Made by a program: the position numbers and the translations under genes
In this document: positions 1 through 13,300 of the stretch, one piece after another
Layout: every line of letters begins with the position of its first letter
Position numbering within the stretch: the first letter of the stretch is position 1
Source of the DNA: Gambelia wislizenii
Taxonomy: Eukaryota > Chordata > Lepidosauria > Squamata > Crotaphytidae
Length of the DNA stretch: 64,000 nucleotides
Direction of reading: 5' to 3'
Assembly (NCBI GenBank): GCA_030847615.1
Contig: JAUMIR010000001.1
Span: forward strand, 293,348,187-293,412,186
The notes under the pieces: model-generated
What the model was told of the DNA's origin: nothing
The model's input: only the letters and a program-made list of their open reading frames with translations
Databases searched by the model: none

Positions 1-100
1 CATCTGTCAGGGATGCTTTGATCGTGATTTCCTGCGTGGCAGGGGGTTGGACTGGATGGCCCTCGTGGTCTCTTCCAACTCTACAATTCTATGATTTCCC
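1..100 (+). mobile_element. CR1 LINE 3' end
   Basis: Starts catctgtcagggatgctttg and ends with the CR1-type terminal repeat around attctatgatttc. It contains the familiar gttggactggatggccct segment. It is cut by the window edge on the left. Confidence 0.85.
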
Positions 101-104
101 AAAT

Positions 105-430
105 AAAACCTGGGATGTATGTGGCCAAGCAACATCAGGGTATGGTCAAGGTGGCAAAAATTATTAATGAGGAAGAAGATAAAAGCTAGGAGGGACTGCA
201 GCAGTTTGCTTTTGCCTTAGCATCCTGGGAAGGGCAAGATTCTACCCTCTCCTCTCTCCACTGTTAAGTGAATATAAACTAGTTTTGAACTTAGTTTTCA
301 GTTGAAGCATTGCAATTGAAGTAAGCTGAGGACAAAGGGAGAAGTGGACAAAGTGGAAGGAGGAGAGAGAAATGGGGACATTTTAAAAGCAGCAGAAAAG
401 TGGAGCAACAGAGAATTAATTGGGAGTGCC
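105..430. repeat. Unclassified dispersed repeat, copy 1
   Basis: Shares an extended stretch with 13860-14215 and 33355-33545: ggccaagcaacatcag, then ctgcagcagtttgctttt, then gggacattttaaaag. Class unknown; no inverted ends or coding potential seen. Confidence 0.6.
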
Positions 431-765
431 ACAGGGTATGAGACCAAGTTCTGTTGAAGGCCTGACCAAACAAGATAGGTGAGCTGTAGGTATATCAAGT
501 CCAACTTAACATTTCCCACCCTGTTAATGTGTTGATTTTTCCCAGTAATTCAATAAGTGAGATGAATTCTGCAGCTTTAGTATGTAAAATTTCATTCTGA
601 CATAGTTTATGCATCCATTTAAACACACTGTATTACCATATAACACTCCTTTGAGAAAGTAAGTGTTGTAGTGTTTACAGACCTTGTGAATGATTGAGTT
701 GTTGTGCTTTGTTGTGCTGTTCTGCTTCTATGTGGCTTTAAATGTAAATATGTCTCTTTCTGCAG

Positions 766-933
766 ATAATGGTACTTGGACTCAGCTGTGGCTTGTATCT
801 GAATACTATGAGCAAGGTTCTTTGTTTGACTACTTAAACAGCAACACTGTCACGGCTGATGGGATGATTAAATTGACCTTCTCCATAGCAAGTGGTCTCG
901 CACACCTTCACATGGAGATTGTCGGCACACAAG
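766..933 (+). CDS. ACVR1C: ACVR1C exon: kinase beta4/beta5 to alphaE
   Basis: The acceptor is a pyrimidine-rich tract ending tgcag at 765 and the donor is gtagaa at 934. The length of 168 bp equals the size I know for the matching exon of type I receptors. It opens with two bases of an Asp codon, then [18 protein letters not shown], and ends in the [14 protein letters not shown] helix. Compared with other ALK7 proteins I recall, YYEQ replaces YHEQ. Confidence 0.93.
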
Positions 934-3900
934 GTAGAAAGACTGTTTCATGCAGATGTTTCCACAATAAATTCAGTGCAGATGGGAACAGAGAATGACT
1001 TGGATGGATGACAGGGAGGTATTTAGCTTGTAACATTTACATAATGTTTCATTAATTTCATTCACATCTTAGGGTGCATCTACACTGTAGAAATAGTGCA
1101 GTTTGACCCCCACCTTAACTGCCATGGCTCCATCCTACAGAATCCTGAGATTTTGTGAGGTTTTTGTGTTTTGTGAGGCACCAGCACTCTTTGGCAGAGA
1201 AGGGTAAAGACCTTGTAACACTGCAAATCCCAGGATTCCATAGGATGGAGCTACAGCACTTCAAGTGGTATCAAACTGCATTATTTCTACAGTGTAGATG
1301 CACTCTCAGGAGATTTTCACACGGGCTATATATCCCATGGCAGGAACAGAACAGGATCAGGAAAGGTTTCCCCTTTTGGACGACGTTGACCCCGTTCTGT
1401 CCTGCATCCATCCTACTTCCGTGACTGTTCCAGAACAATGTAATCACGATTTTTCATCGTGAATAGACCTCCCGTTCCGTCACTATCACGCGATCATGGG
1501 TGTGTGAACAGGAGCCCGTTCCTGTTCCAAAATGACAGCCGTGGAAGGGAGGTCCGTTCCGAGCACTTCCTGGTGCGATCTGGACATCCAGGTAAGTGGC
1601 ACCCTTTATTTTACCCTCCCTGTTTTGATTATGTGATTTAAAGTGTGTTTTTGTGCTCGGTGAACTGATTTTATGTTTGAGGGAGTTTTATTTTTTAAAT
1701 TTACCATCCAGCTGTTATCACGTGATAACGTGATAACATTTCAGAAGGCCAGTCGTAAAAGCAGCCTTACGACGGCTGCATTTACGGCTGGCCAGCGAGG
1801 GGAGGGGGAGCCCGTTTCTGCTGCGGAATTAAGGTGAGTGTGCGAAAGATTTATGTTATTCCGTGGCAGGAACGGGAGAGGAGGTGGTGGGGCAGTAATG
1901 GGGCATTTTGGCCCCGTGTGAAAATCTCCTCAGTGAAGCTGTGACCAGTTCTGTTGGGCTCAGCCAAGTCTCAGGGAGATTTAAAGGTTAAGGCAAGCTG
2001 TACTGTAAAAGTCATTGTTCTTCCACAGCTTTCCCCAGCTCTCCAAATCAATATTGTATCCAAAATCTCTGGCTCACTTCACCATACAGTCTTTTATTAA
2101 CTCATCCTCTAAATTATTTTTCAGCAATAGTTTGCATATGTTAGCAATTAGGCATTTCTTATCATTCCATACTAATTTTTCAAACTTGTTCTGTGAAAAA
2201 TCTATCCTTTCTCTCTTTTTAAATTTTTTTAACCTTTTCAAATTTTAGTAAGCTGCAGATGTGGAAACCATTGGATATCAAATCCTACTTGCAATAAATT
2301 CTGTCTAGTTTTAAAATAACGTATATCTTCTTCCTATACAACAAGTTATTTATATGTTAACCATTTGTTGGAGATTCACAGCATTTTCAATTAAAAGGAT
2401 TCAACTGGTGACACCCATAAAGGGATCCTGTGATAAATTTTTTTTTATATTTTATCTAGAATTTATATAGGATATTCTGGATAGGGTGTTTTAGAAAAGC
2501 CTTTTCTGCTGTTAATTTATTGTACCACGTATTGGCATAAGGCAAGCTGTGCTGATCCAGAGCAGAAAAATAGTTCTAAGAGCCTTCAGGAGCAGGTCTT
2601 TTGTTAAACTAATGGATCTTTATTGGCTATTCATGATTACTTTGGATTACAACGATAGTAGTTCATAACAATGTAGTCTTCTTGGAAGATCTTCCCCACT
2701 TCTCACCACTCCAACTACTATGAAGGTTACAGCTAAGCTCAGAGGGAGAATGAAGTCAGAGAGTGGTGGCAACAGATGGTATAACTGTGCTTTATAGTCA
2801 AAGAACACCAACACTTGGATTCTGTGAACCCTGGCTGTATTACACCACTGAATAGCGCCATACCACCTGTCAACATCACAGAGAAGTTGGGGCAGGGAGA
2901 GCACTCTATTGGCCTGGCTGGGACCAACTGGTTATTTCCTATTCTTCTCTTAGATCTCTCTCCTGTGCTTCCCACCCTAGGAGTTCATTAAATGTGTCTG
3001 GAACTGCATGAGGAATTAGAGCCTAAATTTGACTGTCCCCCCTACCAATTTTCTTCTCTGTCATCTTTTTCTTCAGTGTTGTATTTAATAGTGTGTAAGC
3101 TATGGAGATGGACTGTGTTTTTGTTTTACACTTTGTAGACTTCCTGGAAGGCTGTGAGCACTTCTTAAATAGTAGCAATAAAAATGTCTTGTTGCTGAAC
3201 CTAGGAAACATACGTGAGATTGACCACATTTTACCATCATAGCCACCCTTTGAGGTAGACTTCGTTGACAGTGAGCTGGCCCAAGATCAGTGAGACTACA
3301 ATCCTATGGAGGAGTGTGGAGTGTGGGATATGGAGTGCAGTTCCTATGAGCCCCCCATCTTGCCTTCCCATTGTTCATTCCCCCCCCCCAGTTCAAAATA
3401 TCATCCTTAGGGAGGAAGAATCTTTGCCCTTAAGCCTTTAATGAACAAGTAACTAAAAAGGAAGTTGAGTTCCAGTTCACTTCCTGCATAAAGGACCTCC
3501 TCAGCCTAAAACTGCAGGGGGGCATAATGAAATTGGGGTGTTTTTAGTGGGACTTTTTTTAAAAAAATCACCAAGGGGGAACCTCTTTAACCCAGCAGGT
3601 GCTCACTTCCTTTGTGCACATTTGTTGGGGTGTAAGTTCCATTGTATTCAATAGGACTTATTCATGAATACATATTCATAGAATGATACTGTAACTGAAT
3701 ATCATGGCTGAATGAGATTTGAATCTTGGGAATCTAAAGTTTAATGTCCTATTCACAGTACCATAGTGCTTTGTTCTACAGTGGGAGCTTGGTATCTGCT
3801 GGGGTTTGGTTCCAGTACCCCCTGTGGATACCAAAATCCATGGATGCTCGAGTCCCATTATAGACAATGAGTAGTAAAATGTTTGCTTCTTGGAATTTAT

Positions 3901-4316
3901 TTTTTGGGGAATATTTTCAAGCTGTGGATGGCGGAATCCATGGATACCAAATCCATGGATACAGAGGGCCAACTGTATAAGCATAAAACGTAGTGCTTTA
4001 TTCTCTTAAAATGTGTAAAACAATGTTTTTAAAAATTAATGAGAGATTTTTTAAAAAGTTCCATGCACTTTGGTTTTAGTTTCATCAAAGGATGCGTACT
4101 GATTGCAAAATACATCAAGCAGTTATGTGCTTACAATAATTTGCTGCACCACTGTAAAAATATAAAATAAATATGGGAATGGCACATGCTCAGAACAGAA
4201 GATGCTTTATGTATGGATTAATTGGAGAAGATGGTTGAGAGAAATAATGTATGTTAAACCAGGATAGTTGAGGAAGTGCTGTGAAAAGGTATTTCTGATG
4301 TTTGTGGTGTTTTCTG

Positions 4317-4375
<59 letters not shown>

Positions 4376-7300
4376 CACAGAGTATGTTTTTTGCTAAATA
4401 TATTAATGCAGCAGAAGACATTTTAAACTTAATACATTTTATGCTTTGCAGGCAAGCCAGCTATTTCACATAGAGATCTGAAATCTAAAAACATTTTAGT
4501 CAAAAGGAATGAAACCTGTGCCATTGCTGACCTGGGTCTGGCTGTGAAGCATGACTCTGTGTTAAACAGAATTGACATACCTCAGAATCCTAGAGTGGGA
4601 ACCAAGAGGTAAGGCAGCATGTTTATCACCGTGGCAGAGTGATATTTACCCCTTTCAAAATTGCATGCATAACAGGGTTGATCTTTATTGATCTGAAAAC
4701 AAAGGTTGTGTTCAGTGAAATCCCTCCTCCATCAGAAATAGTTTATTGACCTTATGATTGGTGGTAAAAATGTCTCATGGTTGCATTGCCTTATTCTGAT
4801 TTGGCTTTGTGCCATCATCCTGTAGTAAAATCTGAGCATCTACACAAGTAAGAAAATATTACTTGAAAATAAATGCTCATGAGGCTCTCTTGACCAGTTT
4901 ATCACATCTCCTTTCTGATCCCCAGCCAGCATCACACTACATTCCAACAATTCCCTCCACCATTCATATGGTTATCTATTCACCTTGGCTTTAGACAACA
5001 TCTTTCCTCATGCTTTTGCCCCCCAGTTGCCATCTTTCAAACTGAACTTGTCACCTCAGCACCATACCCACAACTTTTGCATTTCTGTGGCTATTCACGC
5101 ATACAGCCTGCTCATAAAGGGCTGTTCCTAGGCACTTCACTCCATGTGTCTGATGAAGCAGACTTAAGTCTTCGAAAGCTTATGCTACCAATGTCTCAGT
5201 TAGACTCAAAGGTGCTACAAGATCCCTTTGCATCATGATCCAGACTAGCATGGCAATGTCTTTGAACTGAAAATGGAAAATAAATGTATGACAATCAAGA
5301 TCCCAATGGCTGTTACATTGATCCTTTGGAAGTACCTTTTGTGTTACTCAAAGTTCATTAGTATATTCCTGTATGTTGGTGTGCCTCAGTATCAGATGAG
5401 ACATTTCATTAAATCTATGCTTCCTGTTTCATGGTAGCCTTTATTTATTTATTTATTTATTTTAAAATAGCCAGTAGAGGATGGAACAATCAGGGTTGGG
5501 GATACATGGGGTTCATCCTTTCCCTTCACTCATGTACAAACGCCCCTTTCTCTGACATTTGTACTGATGGGGGCTTCACTTTTGAGCCAAACTGCAGCTT
5601 CAGGGGCATGATTTTCATCGGAAGTGAAGAATTTAGATTAAGTTTTAATTCTTCCCCCCTGTGCTATAACTCTGAATGTGATATCACTCATCATCATCAT
5701 CATCATCGTTGTTAGCATTTATATCCTGCCTTTACCCAAAAACCAGGAGGTGGTGCCTATATTAAAATAAATACAATATAGTTAAAGCACACAAAAGATA
5801 AACATTAATATAGAATTCAGTCCCTTACTTGCATCTTACCTCTAGCAGCAATTACAGAGTGGGGGCTGCCATTTCCCAGATGAAGGGAAGAAAAGCAAGG
5901 AGCTTAGAGACAGGAGGCATTGCAACAGGTGGGGTGGAACAAGTGGGTATAATGCCCAGCTCTGCCGGCCACTTGGCCCCTCTTCCATTGTTTTTGAGAG
6001 TTGCTCCTTCACAGGCTCACCCTGGGGTTCCGTACAGGCTTCATTTGGTTGCCTTTTGAGGGTGGGTAGGGATTTGTTTCTCCTTGGCCTTGACAGAAGG
6101 AAAGGTGTTTTGCCTATCTTGTATGGATTCTCCATGGTAATATGGAACAATTGGCTTTGGAGGGTGCCTTAAAATCATGTGATTGGATTCATTAAACTTC
6201 TTTAATACTTATTACAATTGCAAACATGTAATCAAAAATGATAAAGAACATTTTAAAAGCAAAATCTTAAAAATGTGCAATTAAAACAATATGTGTGCCT
6301 GGTGTATGTGCCTTCAAGTTGCCTGTCTCATAGTTTCATAGGGTTTTCTAAGGCAAGGAATCCTCAGAGGTGGTTTGCCATCACTACCTTCATAAAAACC
6401 CTTTCTCTCTCCCTTTCTCTCTCTCTCTCTCTTTCTTTTTATAAATAAACCTCCAGATCTCAAAAGCCTGTGATACAAACACAAAAGCCCTTGCCTGCTG
6501 ATGGGAGAATAGCAAGAAGGGGGTCATTTTGGCTTTCCTAGGAGAGGAGTTTAGGAGCATAGGAGTAGCCATGGAGAAGGCTCTCTCTTTCATCCTCACC
6601 AAACATGCAATGGGACTGAGAACAGGGGCTCTACTGAGGACCTGAGTGTATGGGCAGGCTCATTATGTGGAGATACAATCTGTCAGATAGGCTGGACTTA
6701 AGCTATATAGGGCTTATAGGTCATAACCAGCACTTTAAACTGTGTCCAGAAACAGACTGTGGACCAGTGGAGCTGCTGTGGCAAGGAAGGTATATGTTTC
6801 CTATAAAACTGTAGTGCGGGAGTTGTATGATCCTAATCTACAACAAACAAACATGAAAAGGCAAACCATGGGTTAATGTCATGTCTGGTTTCCCCTGCTC
6901 CCTCACTATTTGGTACAAATGCAGTCTTAATTTTGCTTTAAAGCTACCGCAATTGAGCTTATTGAATCCCTTGTGATATAGGGTGCATCCATGGTACACA
7001 ATTATAGCACTTTGATACTATTTTAATTGCCATGGCTCTAGCTTATGTGATCCTGGGATTTTGGTGAGGTGCTTGGGATTCTCTGCCAGAGAACACTAAT
7101 GCTGTCATTCAGTGCAATTCAGTGAATAATTCCAAGTACCTCACCAAACTACAAATCCCAGGATTCCATAGGATGGAGCCATAGTAGTTAAACTGGTATC
7201 AAACTTTGGTAACTGTGCAATGTGGATTGTTATTAGCAGAGAGTGGACACATACAGTGGGGAAACCTTCCTGTGAAAGCTGGCCAGCCCGAGAGCCTGCT

Positions 7301-10300
7301 CCTCTTGTTTATATGTGTTCAGTCTGTACACATTGATTACATGCAAAGAGCTGAAGTCCAGCACCTGGGATATTTTTGGCAAGACATTTGAATAGTATCT
7401 TGACTCCTTCCTCCCAGATAATTCAAGTTCATAAAGCAATACAAGGGAATGCATATCACATTTACAGTCCTTCTTGATTGTCATTCCTTCATTTTAATCT
7501 TTGTTAGCTGTGATTGCCCCTACTTCTGTAAATCTCTAAGTTTAGATTTTCCTGTATTTGGAAGGTACATGGCTCCAGAAATACTAGATGACACAATGAA
7601 CATGAATATCTTTGAATCCTTCAAGCGGGCAGATATCTACTCTCTTGGGCTGGTGTACTGGGAGATATCCCGAAGATGCTCAGTTGGAGGTATAATCTGT
7701 CTCTTTTATTAAGACTCTATGGATTTAACTAAACACCCATCAATTATTGCATTTTAATTCATTCTTAATCTTTTGAAATAATATGTTATGTGCCTTTAAG
7801 TGGTTTCTGATTTATGGCGACTCCAAGGCAATCCTTAGAGGGTTTTCTTTGCAAGATTTGTACAGAGAGGGTTTGCCATTGTCTTCCTCTGAGGCTGAGA
7901 GAGCGTGGTTTGCCCAAGTGGGTTTCCCAGTGGGTTTCCAGGTCCGAGCGGGGATTTGAACCATGGTCTCCCAGAATCCTAATCCAACATTCAGACCACT
8001 GCACTGTGTTGGCTCTCTAGTGAAAGAATAGAGCTGCAGAATGTACTGAGCTTATTTGTTTATCTCAAAATGTATAAACAGTTCCCCCCCCCCTTCAAAA
8101 AAGAGATACTTAACTTCTAAGAGGAATTGGCTGCAAACAAACTAATTTATTTAATTTGCTAAATTGGGTTACCTGGTCAATTAAAAATAGTTTATCAAAT
8201 ACAACGACTTCAGTATTAGCTTAATTAATACTAAATTGTTCCTTTTGCTGGAACGTAGCCAGGAGATTCATCTTCTTTTTAAGATCAGCACTAGTCCAAG
8301 ATAATACTTTATATATGATACATTAGATAGTTACATTGGTTCAGAAATAAATCTTCTCTTTCTGCTTTGTTCTATTGGACTTAACCTGACTGCTGGATCT
8401 TTACCTGCCCTTAGGGCTGACAGGAGCAGTTGGTGCCAGTGCACAAATATGGTCTGGACAGAGCTTAGAAAATTTCATATCTATATCTATATCTATATCT
8501 ATAGACTACAGCTCCCAAAATTCTGAGAGTTGTAGTCCCCATTACCAAAACCCCACCCCTTTTCCAAATGTCGTGTGCAGCTTCATCTTCCCATATTTGA
8601 CAGGAAGAATTGCTGGGGGGGGGGGATACTAGTCAGTTCTAGGAACTTTCCCATGCTACAGCTTTAGCTGAAAACCATTTTCTGAATGTTAATAGCTGTA
8701 AGGATGCTGCTTTACTGGTTACATGTTTTAGATGCAGAATTAAATGGCTTGGTTAAAAACTATGGTTGGCATCCTGTTGAATCTCATCAATCTTACGATC
8801 TCATCACTTTGGGAATTCAAAGATACACTCATTAATGTTTATAGTCATTACAAACATGGTCCCCAAAACCTACCTCTTAAGCCAGCTAGCACCCCACCTG
8901 AGAGGTTTCCGAGGCACTGCAGATCAAAGCTCTAGAAAATGATGACTGCAAAAAATGGGTATGCATGATGATGACATTAATAAAAACTCAGGTGTATTTG
9001 AGTCAATGTAACCTAAAGACAAGGCTTCCTGTACTGTAAACTTGATAATTAATTTTATTGAGTAACTAGGATCATGTTTGAGCTTGAGATAGCTGTTAGT
9101 ATCACTTAGCTGCCTATAAACCTCCTGTAAGTAGTCATTTTTATTAAGAATAACTATGGCCCCTCCTTTGTACACAGACTTAATGATAATATCTGAATAT
9201 GAAGTAAGGGTTTTTAAAGCCTGCTTTTCAGATAAAGTCAAATTGCGCCTCAAAGTTGTTGTTTTTTAATTTCTGCTATTTTCTTTATGTCCCTCAAGAC
9301 CACATCCTCAAAAGTTGATATTAAGTGATGACTGCAGCAGCCGTGCCCTCCCAGTCATGGCGTGCATTGAGATAGGCAACTGCAACAGAAGTGCAAAGAC
9401 TCTTCTCAGCTGCCCATCTCAACATACCCTGGGACCAGGAAACTGCTGCCAGTGTCATTTTCCACTGCTCCATCTGCAGTGCTTCAGAAACCCTTTGGTT
9501 GGGACACTGCCAGGCTGAAAAGACAGGTTTTGAGGCAAGACATTGCCAGGCGTAGTTATGACAATGAGGCTTCATTGTCATAGCGATGCAGGATTTCAGC
9601 CAGTGTTTTGAAAAACATGATCTCACTGACACAAAAGACAAATACACTGACGTTCTGGCAAGCTGGTGATTGATCAAGGTTCCTTGCTACAGCTATATAT
9701 CTTTTCCAATTTGTTTCTCATAAGGTTTGAAATTGCCCTAATAAAACTACACATGTACTATATTCTTTTTATAGGAATCGTTGAAGAGTACCAATTACCT
9801 TATTATGATGTTGTGCCTTCTGATCCTTCAATAGAAGATATGAGAAAGGTTGTCTGTGAACAAAAATTTAGACCAAATATCCCAAATCAATGGCAAAGCT
9901 GTGAGGTATCTTTTTTTCCTCGTTTCCCTATTTTCATTGCAGCTTTTACTGTATATAATCTGAAAACTGTACATTTAAAATCAAACTAAAATGTAAAGTA
10001 GGACCCCCGTATCCACTGGGGATTGGTTCTGGGGGGCCCTGTGGATACCGAAAACTATGGATAATAGCAAACGCCATTGCAAATTAAAGGACATCCAGTT
10101 TAAATACCATAGAGTTGCCTTGGAGAACCTAGAAAATGGCTAGAAAGGACACATTTTCTATGGTAGGTGTACTGTTTTGTGTCCCGTGGATAATTGAATC
10201 AGTGGATAATGAATCAGTAGATATGGGGGGGTCCTACTGTACAAACATATCAGTAAAGAGCATTTTTCTTTATTGGTTACATATTCATTTCTATGTGAAA

Positions 10301-13300
10301 GGATTAGTATTGGGCAATATCAAACTCTTTTTTCTTTTTCACATTGCTGGGCTTCTTATCAGGTGTGAGTCATACCTTTCTTAGTGATGTGTTCTCAATT
10401 ATTTTAAATATAGTTTAATCTAATTTCTCTATTAATAGTTGGTTTTGTTTTGTACTATAATTATACTCCTCTTTTATTTAATTTGAGCAACCTTGAATAA
10501 TCTAAAGGCAGGTGAGTCTTTGTCTAAATGTTAGACAAAGCTACAATGGATAAGGGCAATGCTCCCACAGTGGCTAGCCAGAAACCTATTAAAATCCCAC
10601 CGTGCACAAGATAAGCACAATAGCACCCTACCATTTATGTTCCCTATGTATTGAGAGACATAGGGCCTCCATGACTTTGTATAATCCTCTTTGAATGCTG
10701 TCCATTCTTGGTGTGCCATTCTTGAATGCTGTCCATACTCTGTCCAGCTTGGTGGCCATTGTTACATCATTTGTACAGCTTTTATAGCTTCAGCATGTAA
10801 TTCCTGGGAATAGAGTAGACTGCATCAACATATCTGATGAATGATAGAATTACAAAGACAAAAGAGATTATCAGACAGGGACAAATATAGCGTCCCCGTC
10901 TCGCAATCTCCTCTCCTGCCCCATTCCCACCCCTGTAACGTTTTTAAAAAAATGTTCAGACCTACCTTAATCACGCTTTAAAAAATGTTCTCCTCTCCTC
11001 CGGCAGCCCAGGGGTGAATGCAGCTTTCATGGAGCTGCTTTCACTTCCCGGAAAGGAAATCCCGGCCATTCTTGCGAGAGAACGATTATGTGGGAAATTC
11101 AAAAAGAAAAAGAAAAGGTAAAAAAGTACACCAAGCATAAAAACTGAAAAAAACCCCAAGTAATGCAGGGAGAGGGAGAAGGGTGTCACTTACCTCCTTG
11201 TCCCCATTGCACCTGGAAGTGTTCGGAAGGGACCTTTTCACTCACCCGTTGTTCCGTTACAGAAACGGAATGATGGGTCAATTCACAGCTTAGCCCTTGA
11301 ATAGAAAGGAGTGTGGGGGAGGGACAGAAAAGACATGGGAGCATAACACCACAGGGACGACGACATCTGAAAGGAAGCCCTTTTGCGATCTCCTGTTGTC
11401 CCTGTGGTAGCAATCCACCCCGATTGTTTTAACAGAGGGGTGGGATAAAAATAAATTTTATTATTTTTGATTATTATTATTAAGGTCATCTGATAATCTC
11501 CTACCTTGAGCATGCTTCTCTTGATAATCAGCAGCACTTAATGCTCCCTACAAACTTTCCACTCCTAGTGTCACAATACTACTGTTAATTATGAGTACTG
11601 TCATTTTTTATATACACTCTCCTTCCCTTACCAATAATGGAAGGACTTGTTCCATGTAATTCTGTTTGTAACTTTTTTTTTTTAAAAGAAAATCCTTCCC
11701 AGAAAGGCTTTATCACTGTACATAGAACACCACATGTGTATTTCATTTAAGCATTCAACTATCACTGTATTTGATATTGCCTGATATTTTGATTTGATCT
11801 CCACAGAAGACTATAGACTAACATTAAGCAGTGTAAGGGGTTGTCTAGACGATGAAAATAATCCTAATAGAATTTGCAGGGTATATCTTTGGTCCCAACG
11901 AGATCCCACGGTGATTCGCCTTATTCAGAAGGAGGGCCCCCCAAAAAACTTCAAAAACTACACAGGAAAAGCCTTTGTGGCTTTTCCTGAATTTTTAAAA
12001 AGAATGTGTGAGGATGTGCATTGCCTCTCGTTTGGACAATAGATTTCAGATGCTGAACATTCTTGGAGAGGAGCGGAAGTGGACAGCTGATTGGTTGGCC
12101 GTGCACTGGAGGCGGGCTTGCCAGCAAGGAAGCACCGGAAGCGCCATTTTGGATTTTTGTATTGCCAATCATGTGCTTTTTGGCTACTCTGAGCCGATCA
12201 AATGCCTTTTTTTAAGCAGAAGGTTGCACTTGTGCACCTTTGCTTTAAAGGTTTTTAAAAAATACTGTGCAGCGACAATGGGTGGAGAAAAATAACACGC
12301 TAATTTACTTGGCCACCATCTTGATTCATAGGCATGTGCGTTTCGAACATGGATAGCTTCTCATAGTATTGATTTTGTCAAAACACCATGGAGACAAGTG
12401 AACACTGCTGCGAATTTGCAATAATGCACATGAATCAGCATTATATCTTCTTGTCTAGACAACCCCAGATTACTTTTCCTAGAAAGCAGGTGCTGTGGGA
12501 ATTGAATTATAAAGAGGGGGTTTAGATCATGGATTTCTCTATTTCCAAAATGTCTGTTTCTCCTTTCCATCAAATGCCTGAATACAGTTGTTAGTCTAAG
12601 CTGGAGTCATAGAGTCAATGCATACTTGATAAATCAACACATATTTAAGTCCCATTGACTCTATGGATTTACTCTAACTGGCACTAGCAAAATATGCACC
12701 AAGGCTTGGATCAAAAACTATGCTCCCAGGAGTAGATAAAGCTTCTGCTGTGCCAGAGGAGGTCCTCTTTGTTATTGTTGTGTGCCTTCAAGTCATTTCC
12801 AACTTATGGCAACCCTAAGGCAGACCTATGACAGGGTTTTCTAAGGGCTGAGAGTATTTGACTTGCCCAAGGCCAATTTCCACCAATTTCTGCCTTTTCC
12901 GGCACCCCCACTCCATTGGAATATGACATCATATTCTAATTTAGAGGGTTTTCTAACCCTCAAGGGCAGATCTCTGGCACATGGTGTGAGCTGTAAAGGT
13001 AATTGGGCAGGGCGGGGGGACTCTTCAAAGAGCCAAAAGAATTTCAGCATCCAAGCCAAAGTGTAATAATTAATACAGAAAACACTTAAAATATAAAAAT
13101 ATATATTTTAGCAGCTCCCCCCCCCCATTTTGTAACCTTGTCTTGCTGGGAGTTTTTATACTGTCTTGAAACCCTGTAATGATCATGAAGGTGTGGGGTT
13201 TTTTTTGCACTCTCTTTTGCTTTTTCTGTAGGCACTCAGAGTAATGGGCCGCATCATGCGCGAGTGCTGGTATACTAACGGGGCAGCTCGACTGACAGCA

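Larger units (their letters stand above)
934..4451 (+). other. ACVR1C: ACVR1C intron, repeat-bearing
   Basis: Intron of 3518 bp, phase-consistent on both sides. It holds two adjoining MITEs (1071-1306, 1310-1928), an AT-rich stretch at 2000-2500 that may be old antisense L1-type LINE, a Tigger-like MITE (3779-3975) and a long (CT)n tract (4316-4372). I recognise nothing between 2500 and 3770. Confidence 0.8.
4609..7564 (+). other. ACVR1C: ACVR1C intron, repeat-bearing
   Basis: Intron of 2956 bp. It holds a repeat with a hammerhead-like core near 5150, an ATTT run at 5440-5465, a (CAT)n run at 5689-5708, a 5S-SINE tail (6300-6392, - strand), an L2-like LINE fragment (6400-6835, - strand) and a fold-back MITE (6980-7225). 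Confidence 0.8.
7690..9774 (+). other. ACVR1C: ACVR1C intron, repeat-bearing
   Basis: Intron of 2085 bp. It holds a full tRNA-SINE (7786-8021, - strand), an ATATCT run near 8465-8500 and a Penelope-like coding fragment (8924-9253, - strand). The GC-richer stretch at 9315-9665 is unassigned. Confidence 0.8.
9906..13231 (+). other. ACVR1C: ACVR1C intron, MITE-rich
   Basis: Intron of 3326 bp. It holds a Tigger-like MITE (9996-10239), a MITE with an L2-like tail inside (10864-11499), another MITE with 14-bp perfect inverted ends (11837-12466) and a tRNA-SINE fragment (12775-12862). Confidence 0.8.

Noticed and set aside
4190..4378. Frame with a long Arg/Glu alternation
   Set aside because: Simply the (CT)n microsatellite read on the - strand.
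5431..5715. 94-codon frame ending in six His
   Set aside because: The His run is a (CAT)n repeat and the rest has no protein-like character; intronic.
7786..8021. tRNA gene
   Set aside because: A and B boxes belong to a tRNA-derived SINE; there is no cloverleaf with acceptor stem. The same holds for 17730, 21494 and 52203.
11794..12042. 82-codon frame near the ACVR1C exon
   Set aside because: Overlaps the left half of a MITE; no splice context fits the receptor.
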